The notes beneath the pieces are model-generated. The model was not told the origin of the DNA. It searched no databases and worked only from the letters and a program-made list of their open reading frames with translations. A DNA stretch of 64,000 nt, taken from NCBI RefSeq assembly GCF_963676935.1, contig NZ_OY781470.1:1956680-2020679 (forward strand), in the 5' to 3' direction. Shown here piece by piece: positions 37,752 to 46,932 of this stretch; position 1 is the stretch's first letter; every line of letters starts with the position of its first letter. A program made the position numbers and the translations under genes. Origin of the DNA: Halarcobacter sp. (GTDB taxonomy: Bacteria; Campylobacterota; Campylobacteria; Campylobacterales; Arcobacteraceae).

Positions 37752-39446
37752 TTATTTTTCAAAATAAATATCTTCCATTAGTAAGCCATCTAAGCCTGTT
37801 GTTCCAAATACTGCAACAGCATCTTGAACTGAATGAACAATAGGTTTTCCCATGATATTAAAACTTGTATTTAATATTATTGGTACACCAGTTATACGAT
37901 TAAATTCTTTAATTAAAGAATATAACCAAGGATCTCTATTTTTATTTATCGTTTGTACTCTCCCTGTGTTATCTTCATGGACAACTGCTGGAACTAAATT
38001 TACTTTATCAGTTTTATACTGAAAAGTAAAAGACATAAATGGTGAATCTATAGAGTCTTCAAACCATTCATTTTGATATTCTTCTAAAACAATAGGTGCA
38101 AAAGGACGATATGATTCTCTTCCTTTAACTTCTTTATTTATTAAATCTTTCATTTTTTTAGATCTAGGGTCAGCTAAAATAGATCTATGTCCTAATGCTC
38201 TAGGTCCAAATTCTGCTGCCCCTCTGAAAATGCCAATTATTTTCCCCTTAGCTAACTCTTCTGCTATTATTTTATAAGAGTTATTAGATAAGGAATGTGT
38301 ATTCCATTTTGACTTTAAAACTGTATTATTAATTACATTTAAATCTGGTAGAGTACCCAGATAACAAGTTTCACTAAAAAAAGGAATTTCTTTATTTTCT
38401 GTTATCTCCATCCATCCAAGAAGTGCTGAACCTATTGCATTTCCATCATCTGCAGGAGCAGATGGAATATGTACATTATTAAAAAAAGTATTTTTAACAA
38501 TCTTTCCATTATAAGAAGAATTTAAAGCTGTTCCCCCTGAAAGTATTAAATTATCTTCTCCATATTTTTTTAAATTATTTAAAATTTTATTCATAAATTT
38601 TTCATATGCTAACTGTCCAGTAGCTGCTAAAACTGAAGCTTTTTCAACAGGTTCATTAGCTTTTCGCACATATTTAGATAATTTCTTTTCTACATTTAGA
38701 ATTGTTGCTTTATCTGCAAAAATTGGTCTTCCATCCTCAAAGATTATTATGGTTTCAAGTACTTCAAGTAAAGATAAATCAGGTTCACCAAATGCTGCTA
38801 ACCCCATTACTTTCCACTCTTCACCAGCTATCCAATCAAAACCACAAAGAGAAGTTAACCAACAATAATAAGTTCCTAAACTCCCAGGTCCCCAAGATCG
38901 CCATAATCGCTTTAATTTACGATTTTTTAGATGAAATAAACTAAGTGCGCCAACTTCTCCTTCTCCATCAGAAACTAAGACAAGTGCATTATCATATGGT
39001 GATGAATATACAGCATTTGTAGCATGACATAAATGATGATCAAAATTCATTATTTTATCATTTATATTAGATTCAAAAATAGTTTTAATATTATGTCCAC
39101 TATTTTTATGTATTTGAGATTGAATACCAAGCATCCATTCACCAATATTTGAATCTACTAACAAAGAAGAAGGTTTTAATTGTTTAGTACTATTATCAGC
39201 AGATATACTTTGTTTCTCTTTTTTCCAACTTGTAGAAATAAAAAAATTACTATAAGGATCATCTTTAATTATTTTTTTAATATGAGGAGCTACATGATCT
39301 ATGTGATCAGGAGCTATTCCCCATGCTCTTTTACATTGTAAAAAACGCTCACTAGCTTCTGCAAAAACAACTTTTCCTTTTTCATTTACAATTGCAAATG
39401 CTGGATCATGACCAGAAGTTGATAAACCAATAAAATATTTCCCCAT
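37752..39446 (-). CDS. Carbamoyltransferase (NodU/TobZ family)
   Basis: A 564-residue cytoplasmic O-carbamoyltransferase, which uses carbamoyl phosphate and ATP to place a carbamoyl group on a sugar or alcohol. The N-terminal Kae1-like domain has GLSTSGHDPAFAIV, the metal-binding FDHHLCHA (H137, H138, H141), SDGEGEVGAL and GGTALNSSYNGKI. The C-terminal carbamoyl-transfer domain has AEFGPRALGHRSILADPRS and YRPFAPIVLEE. The length is normal for NodU/TobZ. Its ATG directly follows the ACP stop. In Nod factors and antibiotics this family carbamoylates sugars. The acceptor here is unknown: the glycan or a hydroxyl on the ACP-bound acyl chain. Confidence 0.92.
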   Translation of the reverse strand: MGKYFIGLSTSGHDPAFAIVNEKGKVVFAEASERFLQCKRAWGIAPDHIDHVAPHIKKIIKDDPYSNFFISTSWKKEKQSISADNSTKQLKPSSLLVDSNIGEWMLGIQSQIHKNSGHNIKTIFESNINDKIMNFDHHLCHATNAVYSSPYDNALVLVSDGEGEVGALSLFHLKNRKLKRLWRSWGPGSLGTYYCWLTSLCGFDWIAGEEWKVMGLAAFGEPDLSLLEVLETIIIFEDGRPIFADKATILNVEKKLSKYVRKANEPVEKASVLAATGQLAYEKFMNKILNNLKKYGEDNLILSGGTALNSSYNGKIVKNTFFNNVHIPSAPADDGNAIGSALLGWMEITENKEIPFFSETCYLGTLPDLNVINNTVLKSKWNTHSLSNNSYKIIAEELAKGKIIGIFRGAAEFGPRALGHRSILADPRSKKMKDLINKEVKGRESYRPFAPIVLEEYQNEWFEDSIDSPFMSFTFQYKTDKVNLVPAVVHEDNTGRVQTINKNRDPWLYSLIKEFNRITGVPIILNTSFNIMGKPIVHSVQDAVAVFGTTGLDGLLMEDIYFEK

Positions 39447-39704
39447 CTACTCTTCCATCATTTTACATATTGCATCTGCAACTTCATTTGCAGTTTTATA
39501 TTCAAACATTATTACTGGTTCTATTTCTAAATCATATTCTTCTTCTAAGTACCCACAAAGAAGTACTGCATTAAGAGAATCTATACCAACATCTGCTAAA
39601 TTTGTATCTGCAGTTAATTTATCAAGTGAGACCTTAGTTCTTTTCGATACTTTTTCTAATAAAAATTCTACTACTTCTTGATGCTTATTATTTATATTTT
39701 TCAT
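39447..39704 (-). CDS. Acyl carrier protein
   Basis: An 85-residue stand-alone carrier protein. The phosphopantetheine site is ADVGIDSLNAVLL with S43, in the standard four-helix layout, followed by an acidic helix III (EEEYDLEIEP). It overlaps the upstream P450 gene by 17 bp and has AAAGG before its ATG. It differs from the housekeeping fatty-acid ACP and, placed between a P450, an acyl-AMP ligase operon and an MBOAT, probably carries the acyl chain being modified. Confidence 0.92.
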   Translation of the reverse strand: MKNINNKHQEVVEFLLEKVSKRTKVSLDKLTADTNLADVGIDSLNAVLLCGYLEEEYDLEIEPVIMFEYKTANEVADAICKMMEE

Positions 39705-40767
39705 TTTTTTCTACCTTTAAATTTTTTAATGATTTTGCTGTTTTAATTGATTGTTCAAAAGTCCAATCTTTGATTGATATATTTTTATGAATTGCAAAAA
39801 ATATTGGGATTACCATAGCAATTATACTTTTAGAAATCATTGCTCCAGGGCATGAGTGAGCACCATGTCCAAATTCTAAACTAGGCTTAGCTAAATTACA
39901 ATTATTTTGTTCTGATATATTATTTTCGTTAGTAATTTTAATTAAAATATAAGTTCCTTCTTTAAAAAACTTTTCATCAATAATGAAATCTTTTTTTACA
40001 ATTCTATATATATTAAGTAAAGATGCAGAGTTATATATTATATTTTCTAAATTTTCAAAAAATATTTCTTCACTAAATTTTTCTCTCACAAAATACTTTT
40101 CTTTATTACTTAAAATTTCAAAAAATACATTACCCAATGTTTGAATAAATGGAGACATTGAACCATAAGCAACTAATAATAATATTAACTTATTATCATA
40201 TGATAAATTAATTTCATTTTCTGAATTTATATATGAAAGCATAGTGTTCTTAGAATCTGTATTATTTATTTCAAAAGATTTTTTTAGAGTATCTAATAAA
40301 TATTGGACTTCACCTTCTAATTTCACTAATTCTCTAATGGATAATAATGGTTCAGCAACTTTTTGTGCATAATATAATCTTTTCTCAAAATCATCCATTA
40401 AAACTAAATTTTCACCCATTATTATTGGTCTAATTATTTTTTTTGCAATTTCAAAACAATAATCTATTAAATCTATATCTATTGAAAAATCTAAAGATTT
40501 AGTAACTGACTCAATTTTATCTTCAAAAAAAGGTAAAAAATATGAAAGATTTTTTTTCCCAAATGTCTCTTTAAATATTCTTTTATGAATTTTATGTTCA
40601 TTTCCTTCTAAAAAAAAAGGAGAATGAGATAAAAATTTTGTTAAAAGAGTTAAATCAATATTTACATTATTTTGAAGCTTTGATATATAATCTCTTAATG
40701 GCATTACCTCAACAGAATTACTTCCTAATATCTTTGTTGCTAAATCATAATCATCTATTATATACAT
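39688..40767 (-). CDS. Divergent cytochrome P450 (second P450 of the operon)
   Basis: A short P450-like heme-thiolate protein of 359 residues. The heme loop LEFGHGAHSCPGAM is intact with C306 as the expected iron ligand, and EGNEHKIHKRIFKETF corresponds to the C-helix HxxxR-type region. The I-helix segment LLVAYGSMSPFIQT lacks the acid/alcohol pair used for O2 activation, and the K-helix ExxR seems to be replaced (ENIIYNSAS). It may therefore be an atypical P450 or a peroxygenase- or isomerase-like heme protein. It starts 1 bp after the radical-SAM stop. No redox partner genes are in the window. Confidence 0.8.
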   Translation of the reverse strand: MYIIDDYDLATKILGSNSVEVMPLRDYISKLQNNVNIDLTLLTKFLSHSPFFLEGNEHKIHKRIFKETFGKKNLSYFLPFFEDKIESVTKSLDFSIDIDLIDYCFEIAKKIIRPIIMGENLVLMDDFEKRLYYAQKVAEPLLSIRELVKLEGEVQYLLDTLKKSFEINNTDSKNTMLSYINSENEINLSYDNKLILLLVAYGSMSPFIQTLGNVFFEILSNKEKYFVREKFSEEIFFENLENIIYNSASLLNIYRIVKKDFIIDEKFFKEGTYILIKITNENNISEQNNCNLAKPSLEFGHGAHSCPGAMISKSIIAMVIPIFFAIHKNISIKDWTFEQSIKTAKSLKNLKVEKNEKYK

Positions 40768-40768
40768 A

Positions 40769-42340
40769 TTATTTATCTAATCCTTTACATTCACTCCAAG
40801 GAGATTCTAGTCCTATAAATTTAGGTTCCCACAAATTCCTTTCTGAATACATGTATCTAAGTTGTGCATAAAAAAACATTACTGTCACAAATAAATCTTG
40901 ACCTAAATTCTTTTCAACAATCTTTTCTAATATTAAGTTAAACATCTTCTTTTCAGATTTACCCATATTTTTTACTTTCATTGAAATATTAAGAATATCT
41001 CGATCAATATGATCTTTATTTGATAATGAATTTTTTTTCAAACCTTTTGGAATAAAACTACAATCTAAAATATCTAACATATTTAAAAACCTATTTGCAA
41101 AATTTTCAGGAGCATATAAATTAGAACTTAACCACTGCATACCTTTTTTCATATCTTTTTTAGAAATTGTTTTATGAATGATATTGGATTCCCATAACAT
41201 TCTATTTGAATACTCACTTTCATCTAAAATTCTTTTTTCCTTTTTTAATCTTTTAATTAGTGGCGTAGAATCAGGTGCAACCACTAGAGTCAAAGTAAAA
41301 TAAGGATTAAATGAATTCATAGCTAATTCAAATTGTTTATTGAATATATCTTTATCATCTGCATCAAAACCTACCATCATCCCACATTGAGGCAGAATAC
41401 CAAATTTTAAAAGTTTTTTTATAACTTCTTCCATTTCACACTTAACATTTTGAAATTTTTTTACTTCTTTCATACTATTTGAATTTGGAGATTCAATTCC
41501 TATAAAAACTTGGTTTAATCCTGCTTCTGCACATAGCTTTAATAATTCATCATCTTTTACTATGTCTGTGGAAACTTGTGTTCTAAAAAAAACAGGATCT
41601 GATTTATGTAAAATATTCCAGTTTTTTAATTCATTTAAAAGTTTCTTAGCTTGCATTCTATTAATTGTAAAATTATCATCAGATAGAAATACTATTCTAT
41701 ATCCTAAAGAATACAACTGTTCAAGCTCTTTTATAACATTTTTTATTGGTTTATAACGCTGTTTTTGACCTAAATAAACAATTACATCACAAAATTCACA
41801 AGAATATGGACATCCCTTTGAAGTCTGAATAGCACCAACAGCTGCTCTATGGTTTGGATACAAATCCCATCTTGGTAAAGGTAAATTGGTTAAATCAGGT
41901 TTTGTTCCTATATATCTATTTTTAAAAGAATTATTTGTTAGATCACTAAATAACTCATCTGCAATATTCTCTATCTCACCTTCAACAAGAATATCACAAT
42001 ATTCTCGCATAACATTAGGAGATAAAGAAACAAAAGGCCCTCCCATAATAATGATTTTACCTCTATTTCTAAACTCTTTTGAAATTTCAATCATTCTATT
42101 TTTTTGGGAAATATAACCAGTTATTCCAATATAATCTGCTTCAATATCAAAATCAACCTCTGAAACCTGTTCATCACACAGTTTTACTTCAAAATCTTTA
42201 GGAATAAATGATGCAATAGTAGGTAGAGCTAAATTAGCTATTTGTACACCTGGTTTATAACCCATTGATTCTAAAACTTCTGCTCCATAATAAGTAGGAA
42301 AATCAGATTTAGGATTTATTAAATAAATTAATTTTTTCAA
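40769..42340 (-). CDS. B12-binding-domain radical SAM enzyme
   Basis: A 523-residue radical SAM protein. Residues about 1-145 form a cobalamin-binding-type Rossmann domain (YGAEVLESMGYKPG, EADYIGITGYISQ, IIIMGGPFVS) but without a DxHxxG motif, which is often missing in this class. The [4Fe-4S] motif is KGCPYSCEFCD with C177, C181 and C184. The SAM-binding GIESPN is near residue 280, and a C-terminal helical domain follows. Enzymes of this class do C- or P-methylations, cyclisations and other rearrangements on unactivated carbons. Position between the two P450 genes suggests the substrate is the carrier-bound chain (inference). Confidence 0.9.
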   Translation of the reverse strand: MKKLIYLINPKSDFPTYYGAEVLESMGYKPGVQIANLALPTIASFIPKDFEVKLCDEQVSEVDFDIEADYIGITGYISQKNRMIEISKEFRNRGKIIIMGGPFVSLSPNVMREYCDILVEGEIENIADELFSDLTNNSFKNRYIGTKPDLTNLPLPRWDLYPNHRAAVGAIQTSKGCPYSCEFCDVIVYLGQKQRYKPIKNVIKELEQLYSLGYRIVFLSDDNFTINRMQAKKLLNELKNWNILHKSDPVFFRTQVSTDIVKDDELLKLCAEAGLNQVFIGIESPNSNSMKEVKKFQNVKCEMEEVIKKLLKFGILPQCGMMVGFDADDKDIFNKQFELAMNSFNPYFTLTLVVAPDSTPLIKRLKKEKRILDESEYSNRMLWESNIIHKTISKKDMKKGMQWLSSNLYAPENFANRFLNMLDILDCSFIPKGLKKNSLSNKDHIDRDILNISMKVKNMGKSEKKMFNLILEKIVEKNLGQDLFVTVMFFYAQLRYMYSERNLWEPKFIGLESPWSECKGLDK

Positions 42341-42349
42341 AAAATATTC

Positions 42350-43456
42350 CTAATTAGATTCTATAAATTTAGCAGGTAGATTTTTTATTCTAGTTGCTAT
42401 TTCTGCTTTATAAAATATTTGTTTACTTAAATCACATTTAATTATAGGAAATTTCTCAAAAAACCTAGGGATAAACTCTTTTATTATGTTTTTTGAAAGT
42501 TCAGCACCTAAACATTTATGACTTCCTGAACCAAATGTAAGATGAGAAATTGATGGACTATAATCATCTATTTTTTCCAACTCTACTTGTTCACCATACT
42601 GTTTATTATCCCGATTTATTGAAGGAATATCAATTAAAACTTGAGTCCCTTTTGGAATTATTTTTCCATTAATTTTAACATCTTTTTTTGTTTCTTTTGA
42701 TAACAAATTAGTTGATGCATAGAGACGAATTAAATCATCAACATGATTATTAACCCATTCAAAAGATGAATATTTTCTTATTTTTTCATCTTCCATTTCA
42801 CTGTAAGCTACCATAATATGTGAAATTGTTTCAGTTGTTGCTCTAGGAGCAATTAATAATACAATAAGTAGTGATACAATTTCTTCTTTTGTCATAATAT
42901 TTTTTGTATGCTCAGAAATAACTTTAAATAAACTATTTGCAGGGAAATTATCATATTGTTTAATAATCAAATTATTAAGATCAATTAAAACATTTTGTAA
43001 TTTTATAAACTGTGAAACTGATGCCATTCTTTCAACAGACTTTGTAGCTATTTCAATTTGTTTAATAAATTCTTTTCTATCAGATATTTTTACTCCAAAC
43101 AAAATCTCAGTCATATCAATATAAAAATTATCACAAATATCTACTATTAAATCAATACTATCATTTTTAATCTTTTCTATTTCATTTAATCTATATTCTA
43201 TTGCTTCAATAATATTTGAATTAAATCTTTCAATTGCTAAATGTGTAAAAATCTTATTAACTGGCTTTCTAATATCAAGATGTTCTTTTCCATGCATGAA
43301 AGGAAGAAACATTTTTAAATGTCTTTTTAACTCTGTAAAATCAATTCCAGATTCCTTTTCAATTAATTCAATGTAATTATACATATTTGGAGGTCCAAAT
43401 TCTTCTTTTGAAGAAAGAATTCGTTTTGCTGTCTTAAAGTCTTTAATTACCTGCAC
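42350..43456 (-). CDS. Cytochrome P450 (first P450 of the operon)
   Basis: A 368-residue soluble P450. The heme loop is LTFGSGSHKCLGAELSK with C315, preceded by the usual NRD (281-283) and the C-helix HLDIRKPVNKIF. The I-helix reads APRATTET (203-210). The K-helix reads DDLIRLYAS, so the normally invariant ExxR is DxxR (D241, R244). The start is the GTG at 43456: AAGGAG lies 5 nt upstream, inside the end of the ligase gene. It is likely to hydroxylate or otherwise oxidise a carrier-bound or free acyl substrate. P450s are uncommon in Campylobacterota, though Campylobacter jejuni has one near a glycan locus. Confidence 0.9.
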   Translation of the reverse strand: MQVIKDFKTAKRILSSKEEFGPPNMYNYIELIEKESGIDFTELKRHLKMFLPFMHGKEHLDIRKPVNKIFTHLAIERFNSNIIEAIEYRLNEIEKIKNDSIDLIVDICDNFYIDMTEILFGVKISDRKEFIKQIEIATKSVERMASVSQFIKLQNVLIDLNNLIIKQYDNFPANSLFKVISEHTKNIMTKEEIVSLLIVLLIAPRATTETISHIMVAYSEMEDEKIRKYSSFEWVNNHVDDLIRLYASTNLLSKETKKDVKINGKIIPKGTQVLIDIPSINRDNKQYGEQVELEKIDDYSPSISHLTFGSGSHKCLGAELSKNIIKEFIPRFFEKFPIIKCDLSKQIFYKAEIATRIKNLPAKFIESN

Positions 43457-45117
43457 TCATACTCCTTAAATTTATAGCCTTTTTGATAATTATTTGCAAC
43501 AATTTTCCTCTGAATTTTTCCACTTGAAGTTTTCATAAGTTCACCTCTTTTTAGAAAAAATATTTTAGATAATGTTACTCCAAAATTTTTTTGAATATCT
43601 TGATTGATATTTTTAATCAATTCTTCTTTATTGTTTAATTTATATTTTTCTTTTTCTCTTACTTCAATAAATAGAATAATATCACCATCAATAGAACCTT
43701 CAATTTGAATTGCTGCAGCTGAATGTGCATTTAATAGATCACTATTTCTTGCTGCTATTTGTTCTAGTTCAGAGGGTGAAATATTTTTTCCATTTTTTAC
43801 AATAATATCTTTTTTTCGCCCTGTAATAAAAAGATGATTATTTGAAATAAAACCTAAATCACCTGTTCTAAATCTTTTTGAAGGATAAAAAGATTCTTTT
43901 TCATAATATCCTTGAGTAATAGAATTACCACTAATAATTATTTCACCTATTTCTCCATTTGATAAAACATTATCATTATATAAATCGACTATTTTTATTT
44001 CTAAATTTTTTTCTTCTCCGAGATAACATCCCTCTGTATAATTTCCTTTATAGATTTGAGGTTTTGAAAATCTAAAATTTGGTTCCCCTGAAACAAATAA
44101 TGTTGCTTCTGCAAGTCCATATACAGGAGTTACAGATAATGGATTTAAATGAAATTGTGAAAATATTTTTCTAAAAGAATTCAATGTTTTTGATGGAACA
44201 TAATCTGCACCACAAAAAGCAACTTCTAAACTTGACAAATCTAATTTATTATTAAACTTTTCTATATCAAGTTCATTACAAAGTTCAAAAGAAAAAGCTG
44301 GGCCTCCAGTAAAGTTTACTTTAAATTTACTTATTGCATAAAGCCAACGTTGTGGTTTTTGTATAAAATGCAAAGGGTCCATCTGAACTATTTTCTGTCC
44401 ACTTAATAATGGATAAAAAAGTCCCCCGAACAAACCCATATCATGAAAATGAGGCAACCAAGTTAATAAGGTTTTTTCTTTTCTAAAGTTCCATTTTGAT
44501 GCAACTTTATAATAATTTGCTAAAATATTCTCAGATGAAATCAAAACCCCTTTAGGCTCACTAGTAGTACCTGAAGTAAATTGAATTATAACTGGTTGAT
44601 TTTGGGATATTTCAAAACCTGGTAATTTTAAAGATTTATTCACTTTAGTAGTATTTGACAAAGATTCTATTGTTAATACATTATTTATATTAAATAAATC
44701 ATCACTTTTAAATAATGATTTAATTGACTCAATTTTATTATCATGGGTTAAAATAAATGAGCCATCACATATTTTAATAATTTTACCTAATCTTAATGAA
44801 TTTAGCCCAAAGCGAGAAATTGTAGTGGGAATTACAGTTATACCTGCAAAAATACAAGCTATTAACGTGATCAAAAAATTTGGACCATGTTCTAGCAATA
44901 AAATCAATTTACTATTTGCAGGTATGTATTGAATAAGACTATAAGCGAACTCTTTTGATAAAGCAAGAATTTCTTTAGGTGATAAATAAACTTCACCTCT
45001 ATCCCCACCTCTTTCTAAAAAGCAATATTGCCATTCATGATTGGATGAAGATAATACTTTCTCAATCTTTAATGCTAAACATTTATTCAAAATCATCCTT
45101 AAGATAATAAATATCAT
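43447..45117 (-). CDS. Fatty acyl-AMP ligase-like enzyme (FAAL)
   Basis: A 556-residue ANL-superfamily adenylating enzyme that should activate a carboxylic acid with ATP and load it on the operon's ACP. The P-loop motif is QFTSGTTSEPKG (179-190), YGLAEATLFVSGEP is the FAAL-typical A5 motif, RTGDLGFI follows, and the C-terminal lysine lies in KTSSGKIQRK (K534). The head is slightly divergent from classical FAALs (FLERGGDRGEVYLSPKE corresponds to the family's G-x-x-Y-L region). The start is uncertain: ATG 45117 lacks an SD, while a TTG at 45090 has AAGG six bases upstream. First gene of the operon. Confidence 0.88.
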   Translation of the reverse strand: MIFIILRMILNKCLALKIEKVLSSSNHEWQYCFLERGGDRGEVYLSPKEILALSKEFAYSLIQYIPANSKLILLLEHGPNFLITLIACIFAGITVIPTTISRFGLNSLRLGKIIKICDGSFILTHDNKIESIKSLFKSDDLFNINNVLTIESLSNTTKVNKSLKLPGFEISQNQPVIIQFTSGTTSEPKGVLISSENILANYYKVASKWNFRKEKTLLTWLPHFHDMGLFGGLFYPLLSGQKIVQMDPLHFIQKPQRWLYAISKFKVNFTGGPAFSFELCNELDIEKFNNKLDLSSLEVAFCGADYVPSKTLNSFRKIFSQFHLNPLSVTPVYGLAEATLFVSGEPNFRFSKPQIYKGNYTEGCYLGEEKNLEIKIVDLYNDNVLSNGEIGEIIISGNSITQGYYEKESFYPSKRFRTGDLGFISNNHLFITGRKKDIIVKNGKNISPSELEQIAARNSDLLNAHSAAAIQIEGSIDGDIILFIEVREKEKYKLNNKEELIKNINQDIQKNFGVTLSKIFFLKRGELMKTSSGKIQRKIVANNYQKGYKFKEYECR

Positions 45118-45156
45118 TAATTTTTAAAGTATATTATTAAATTATTCCTTAAAAGT

Positions 45157-45162
45157 ATTATA
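45157..45162 (-). promoter_or_regulatory. Probable -10 box of the FAAL-P450-ACP operon
   Basis: TATAAT on the minus strand (TACTTTATAATACTTTT), preceded by a run of T, about 40 bp upstream of the 45117 ATG, in the 134-bp gap after the GDPD-like gene. It makes the eight genes 45117-35257 a separate transcription unit. Confidence 0.55.
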
Positions 45163-45251
45163 AAGTAAAAAAAGTTTAACTAAGTCTAATACATAATTTT
45201 AAATTATTAATACTTAGGTTAAATCATAAAATGCATAATATTTATACTCTA

Positions 45252-45851
45252 TTATTTAAAACTCTTCTTCCAACTATCAATACAGTAAATTTTTGTACAT
45301 ATAGAGTCAAATAAAATTTGATTATATTCTAAATAATTTTTATATTCTTCTAACTTTTCAGGTTGGCTTTGTAGCTCAGGAGAAACTAAACATAATTTAA
45401 AACCATTATCTTTTAATAACTTATAATTTTCCTTTGTAATAGGCAATTTTGAAAAACAATCTACCCATATCCATTCTACTTTACCTTTCATTGTTAGTAT
45501 AGTATCTATTCCTTCAAATTCTGAAAAACGTAATGCAATATTTTTTTCACCATTTTTAGAAAGTAAGTAAATCATAGGAAAAGAACTGTCTAAAAAAAAG
45601 TATTTTTCTATTCCATATTTTTGAATCAACTCTAATACTTTATGTTCAATTCTTTCACTTTTAATATTAAGAATCATTGTCCCATGGTTATAATGTTTTA
45701 AATATTCTTCAAAATCTTCACCTGACTTAAAAGGATCATGTTGTAAAACTAATTTATCCCCAAAATCTCTTAAGTCTAACTCAACTCCAAACTCTTTTGG
45801 AACTTGCTTTAATTCTTCAATTGTATTTATTCTATGTGCAATATATTCCAT
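45252..45851 (-). CDS. GDPD/PI-PLC-superfamily-like protein
   Basis: A 199-residue TIM-barrel-like protein resembling a short glycerophosphodiester phosphodiesterase. It opens YIAHRINTIEEL, and has FGVELDLRDF and LVLQHDPF. These correspond to the HR, E-x-D and HD metal/catalytic positions of GDPDs. It lacks the long C-terminal half. A lipid or polymer phosphodiester would be the expected substrate type, but it may be a sugar-nucleotide-locus-specific relative with another role. It follows the GT2 gene by 1 bp and is the last gene of the long manC operon. Confidence 0.65.
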   Translation of the reverse strand: MEYIAHRINTIEELKQVPKEFGVELDLRDFGDKLVLQHDPFKSGEDFEEYLKHYNHGTMILNIKSERIEHKVLELIQKYGIEKYFFLDSSFPMIYLLSKNGEKNIALRFSEFEGIDTILTMKGKVEWIWVDCFSKLPITKENYKLLKDNGFKLCLVSPELQSQPEKLEEYKNYLEYNQILFDSICTKIYCIDSWKKSFK

Positions 45852-45852
45852 T

Positions 45853-46554
45853 TTAAAGTTCCTTTTTTAACTTAAAACTAAATTCTAATGTTCTTTTTAT
45901 AAATTTCCATTTTGAAGAAAAACCTGTATTCCAACTTGATTCACCATGTATTCTAGGAGGAAATACCACATCAAACCTAATTAGATTAAGTCCTTTTTTA
46001 TTCGCCATATACAAAAAATATAAATCTAAAGAAAAATCTTTAGGACAACTTTTCTTTATATTTTCAAAAAAACTTCTATGAAAAATATTTGGTTGAGCAT
46101 TTATATCCCAAAGTTTTGTACCTAAATATACAGTTTCAAAAAAACTCATTCCTATAGTAAAAAACTGATCAAACAAGGGTCTTCCTTTCCTATCACCTTT
46201 CACATAAGTATTTTGAGGAGTTGCTTGTTTTTCTATAATGTCTAAAGCTTTTAAGGAATCAGCTGGGTCAGTTTGCATATCTGCATGGGTATATCCAATA
46301 AATTCACCTTTTGCTTCATTTAAACCAGATGTAATACCAAATCCATAACCTTGATTTACTTCAACTTTTACACATCTGGCAAAATTAAATTTAGGTAATA
46401 GGCTATTTATTACCTCTTCACTATTATCTGTTGACCCATTATTTACCAAAATAACTTCAACATCATTCCTATCAATTACACTTGAAAACTTCTCCAATAT
46501 AAGAGGTATATTTTTTGATTCATTATAACATGGCACTATTATTGATAATTTCAT
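45853..46554 (-). CDS. Glycosyltransferase family 2 (DPM1/GtrB-like)
   Basis: A 233-residue GT-A enzyme starting LSIIVPCYNESKNIPLIL, with VILVNNGSTDNS and YTHADMQTDP as the metal- and donor-binding acidic motifs. Together with the adjacent GtrA protein it resembles the polyprenyl-phosphate-sugar synthases that feed periplasmic GT-C transferases, but it lacks the C-terminal transmembrane helices of GtrB. It lies 9 bp after GtrA. Donor unknown; it may be the nucleotide sugar made by the tandem nucleotidylyltransferase upstream (inference). Confidence 0.85.
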   Translation of the reverse strand: MKLSIIVPCYNESKNIPLILEKFSSVIDRNDVEVILVNNGSTDNSEEVINSLLPKFNFARCVKVEVNQGYGFGITSGLNEAKGEFIGYTHADMQTDPADSLKALDIIEKQATPQNTYVKGDRKGRPLFDQFFTIGMSFFETVYLGTKLWDINAQPNIFHRSFFENIKKSCPKDFSLDLYFLYMANKKGLNLIRFDVVFPPRIHGESSWNTGFSSKWKFIKRTLEFSFKLKKEL

Positions 46555-46563
46555 TTTTTTCCT

Positions 46564-46932
46564 TTATTTAAAAACCCAAAATTTTTGACCTAAAAAATTT
46601 AAAACTGTACTTACACCTGTTGCTATTAAAAATGCCAACAAAACTATTTGTGTTTGTTCTAAAACAAGTTTATTAGTTAAAACATTTGCTCCAAGTGTTA
46701 CTGTATATAAAATTGCAAACTGAACAATCTCTTTATATGATTTTCCATGTTTTTCAAAAGTCCAATATTTGTTTATAACAAAAGCAACTATCGTTCCTAA
46801 AAGAAAAGAGATTGTTTTAGCAATATCATGTTCAAAAAAGTTTAATAATAAGTAATAAGTAGCTAAATCTGTACCAACTGCACTAAATCCAGCTACTAAA
46901 AATCTTTTAACTTCTTTTTTTAGTTTACTCAT
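46564..46932 (-). CDS. GtrA-family membrane protein
   Basis: A 122-residue, four-helix protein with the GtrA pattern RFLVAGFSAVGTDLATYYLL, AFVINKYWTFEKHG and NFLGQKFWVFK (N-K/Q-xW-F motifs in both halves). The probable role is translocating a polyprenyl-phosphosugar. It overlaps the nucleotidylyltransferase gene by 4 bp and is followed by the GT2 gene, a standard Gtr-type pair. This is the second GtrA gene of the window; the first (32860-33252) serves the DprE-type operon. Confidence 0.87.
   Translation of the reverse strand: MSKLKKEVKRFLVAGFSAVGTDLATYYLLLNFFEHDIAKTISFLLGTIVAFVINKYWTFEKHGKSYKEIVQFAILYTVTLGANVLTNKLVLEQTQIVLLAFLIATGVSTVLNFLGQKFWVFK

Noticed and set aside
35257-45117. Polyketide or non-ribosomal peptide cluster
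   Set aside because: There is an acyl-AMP ligase and an ACP but no ketosynthase, condensation, thioesterase or phosphopantetheinyl transferase gene, so no chain assembly is visible.
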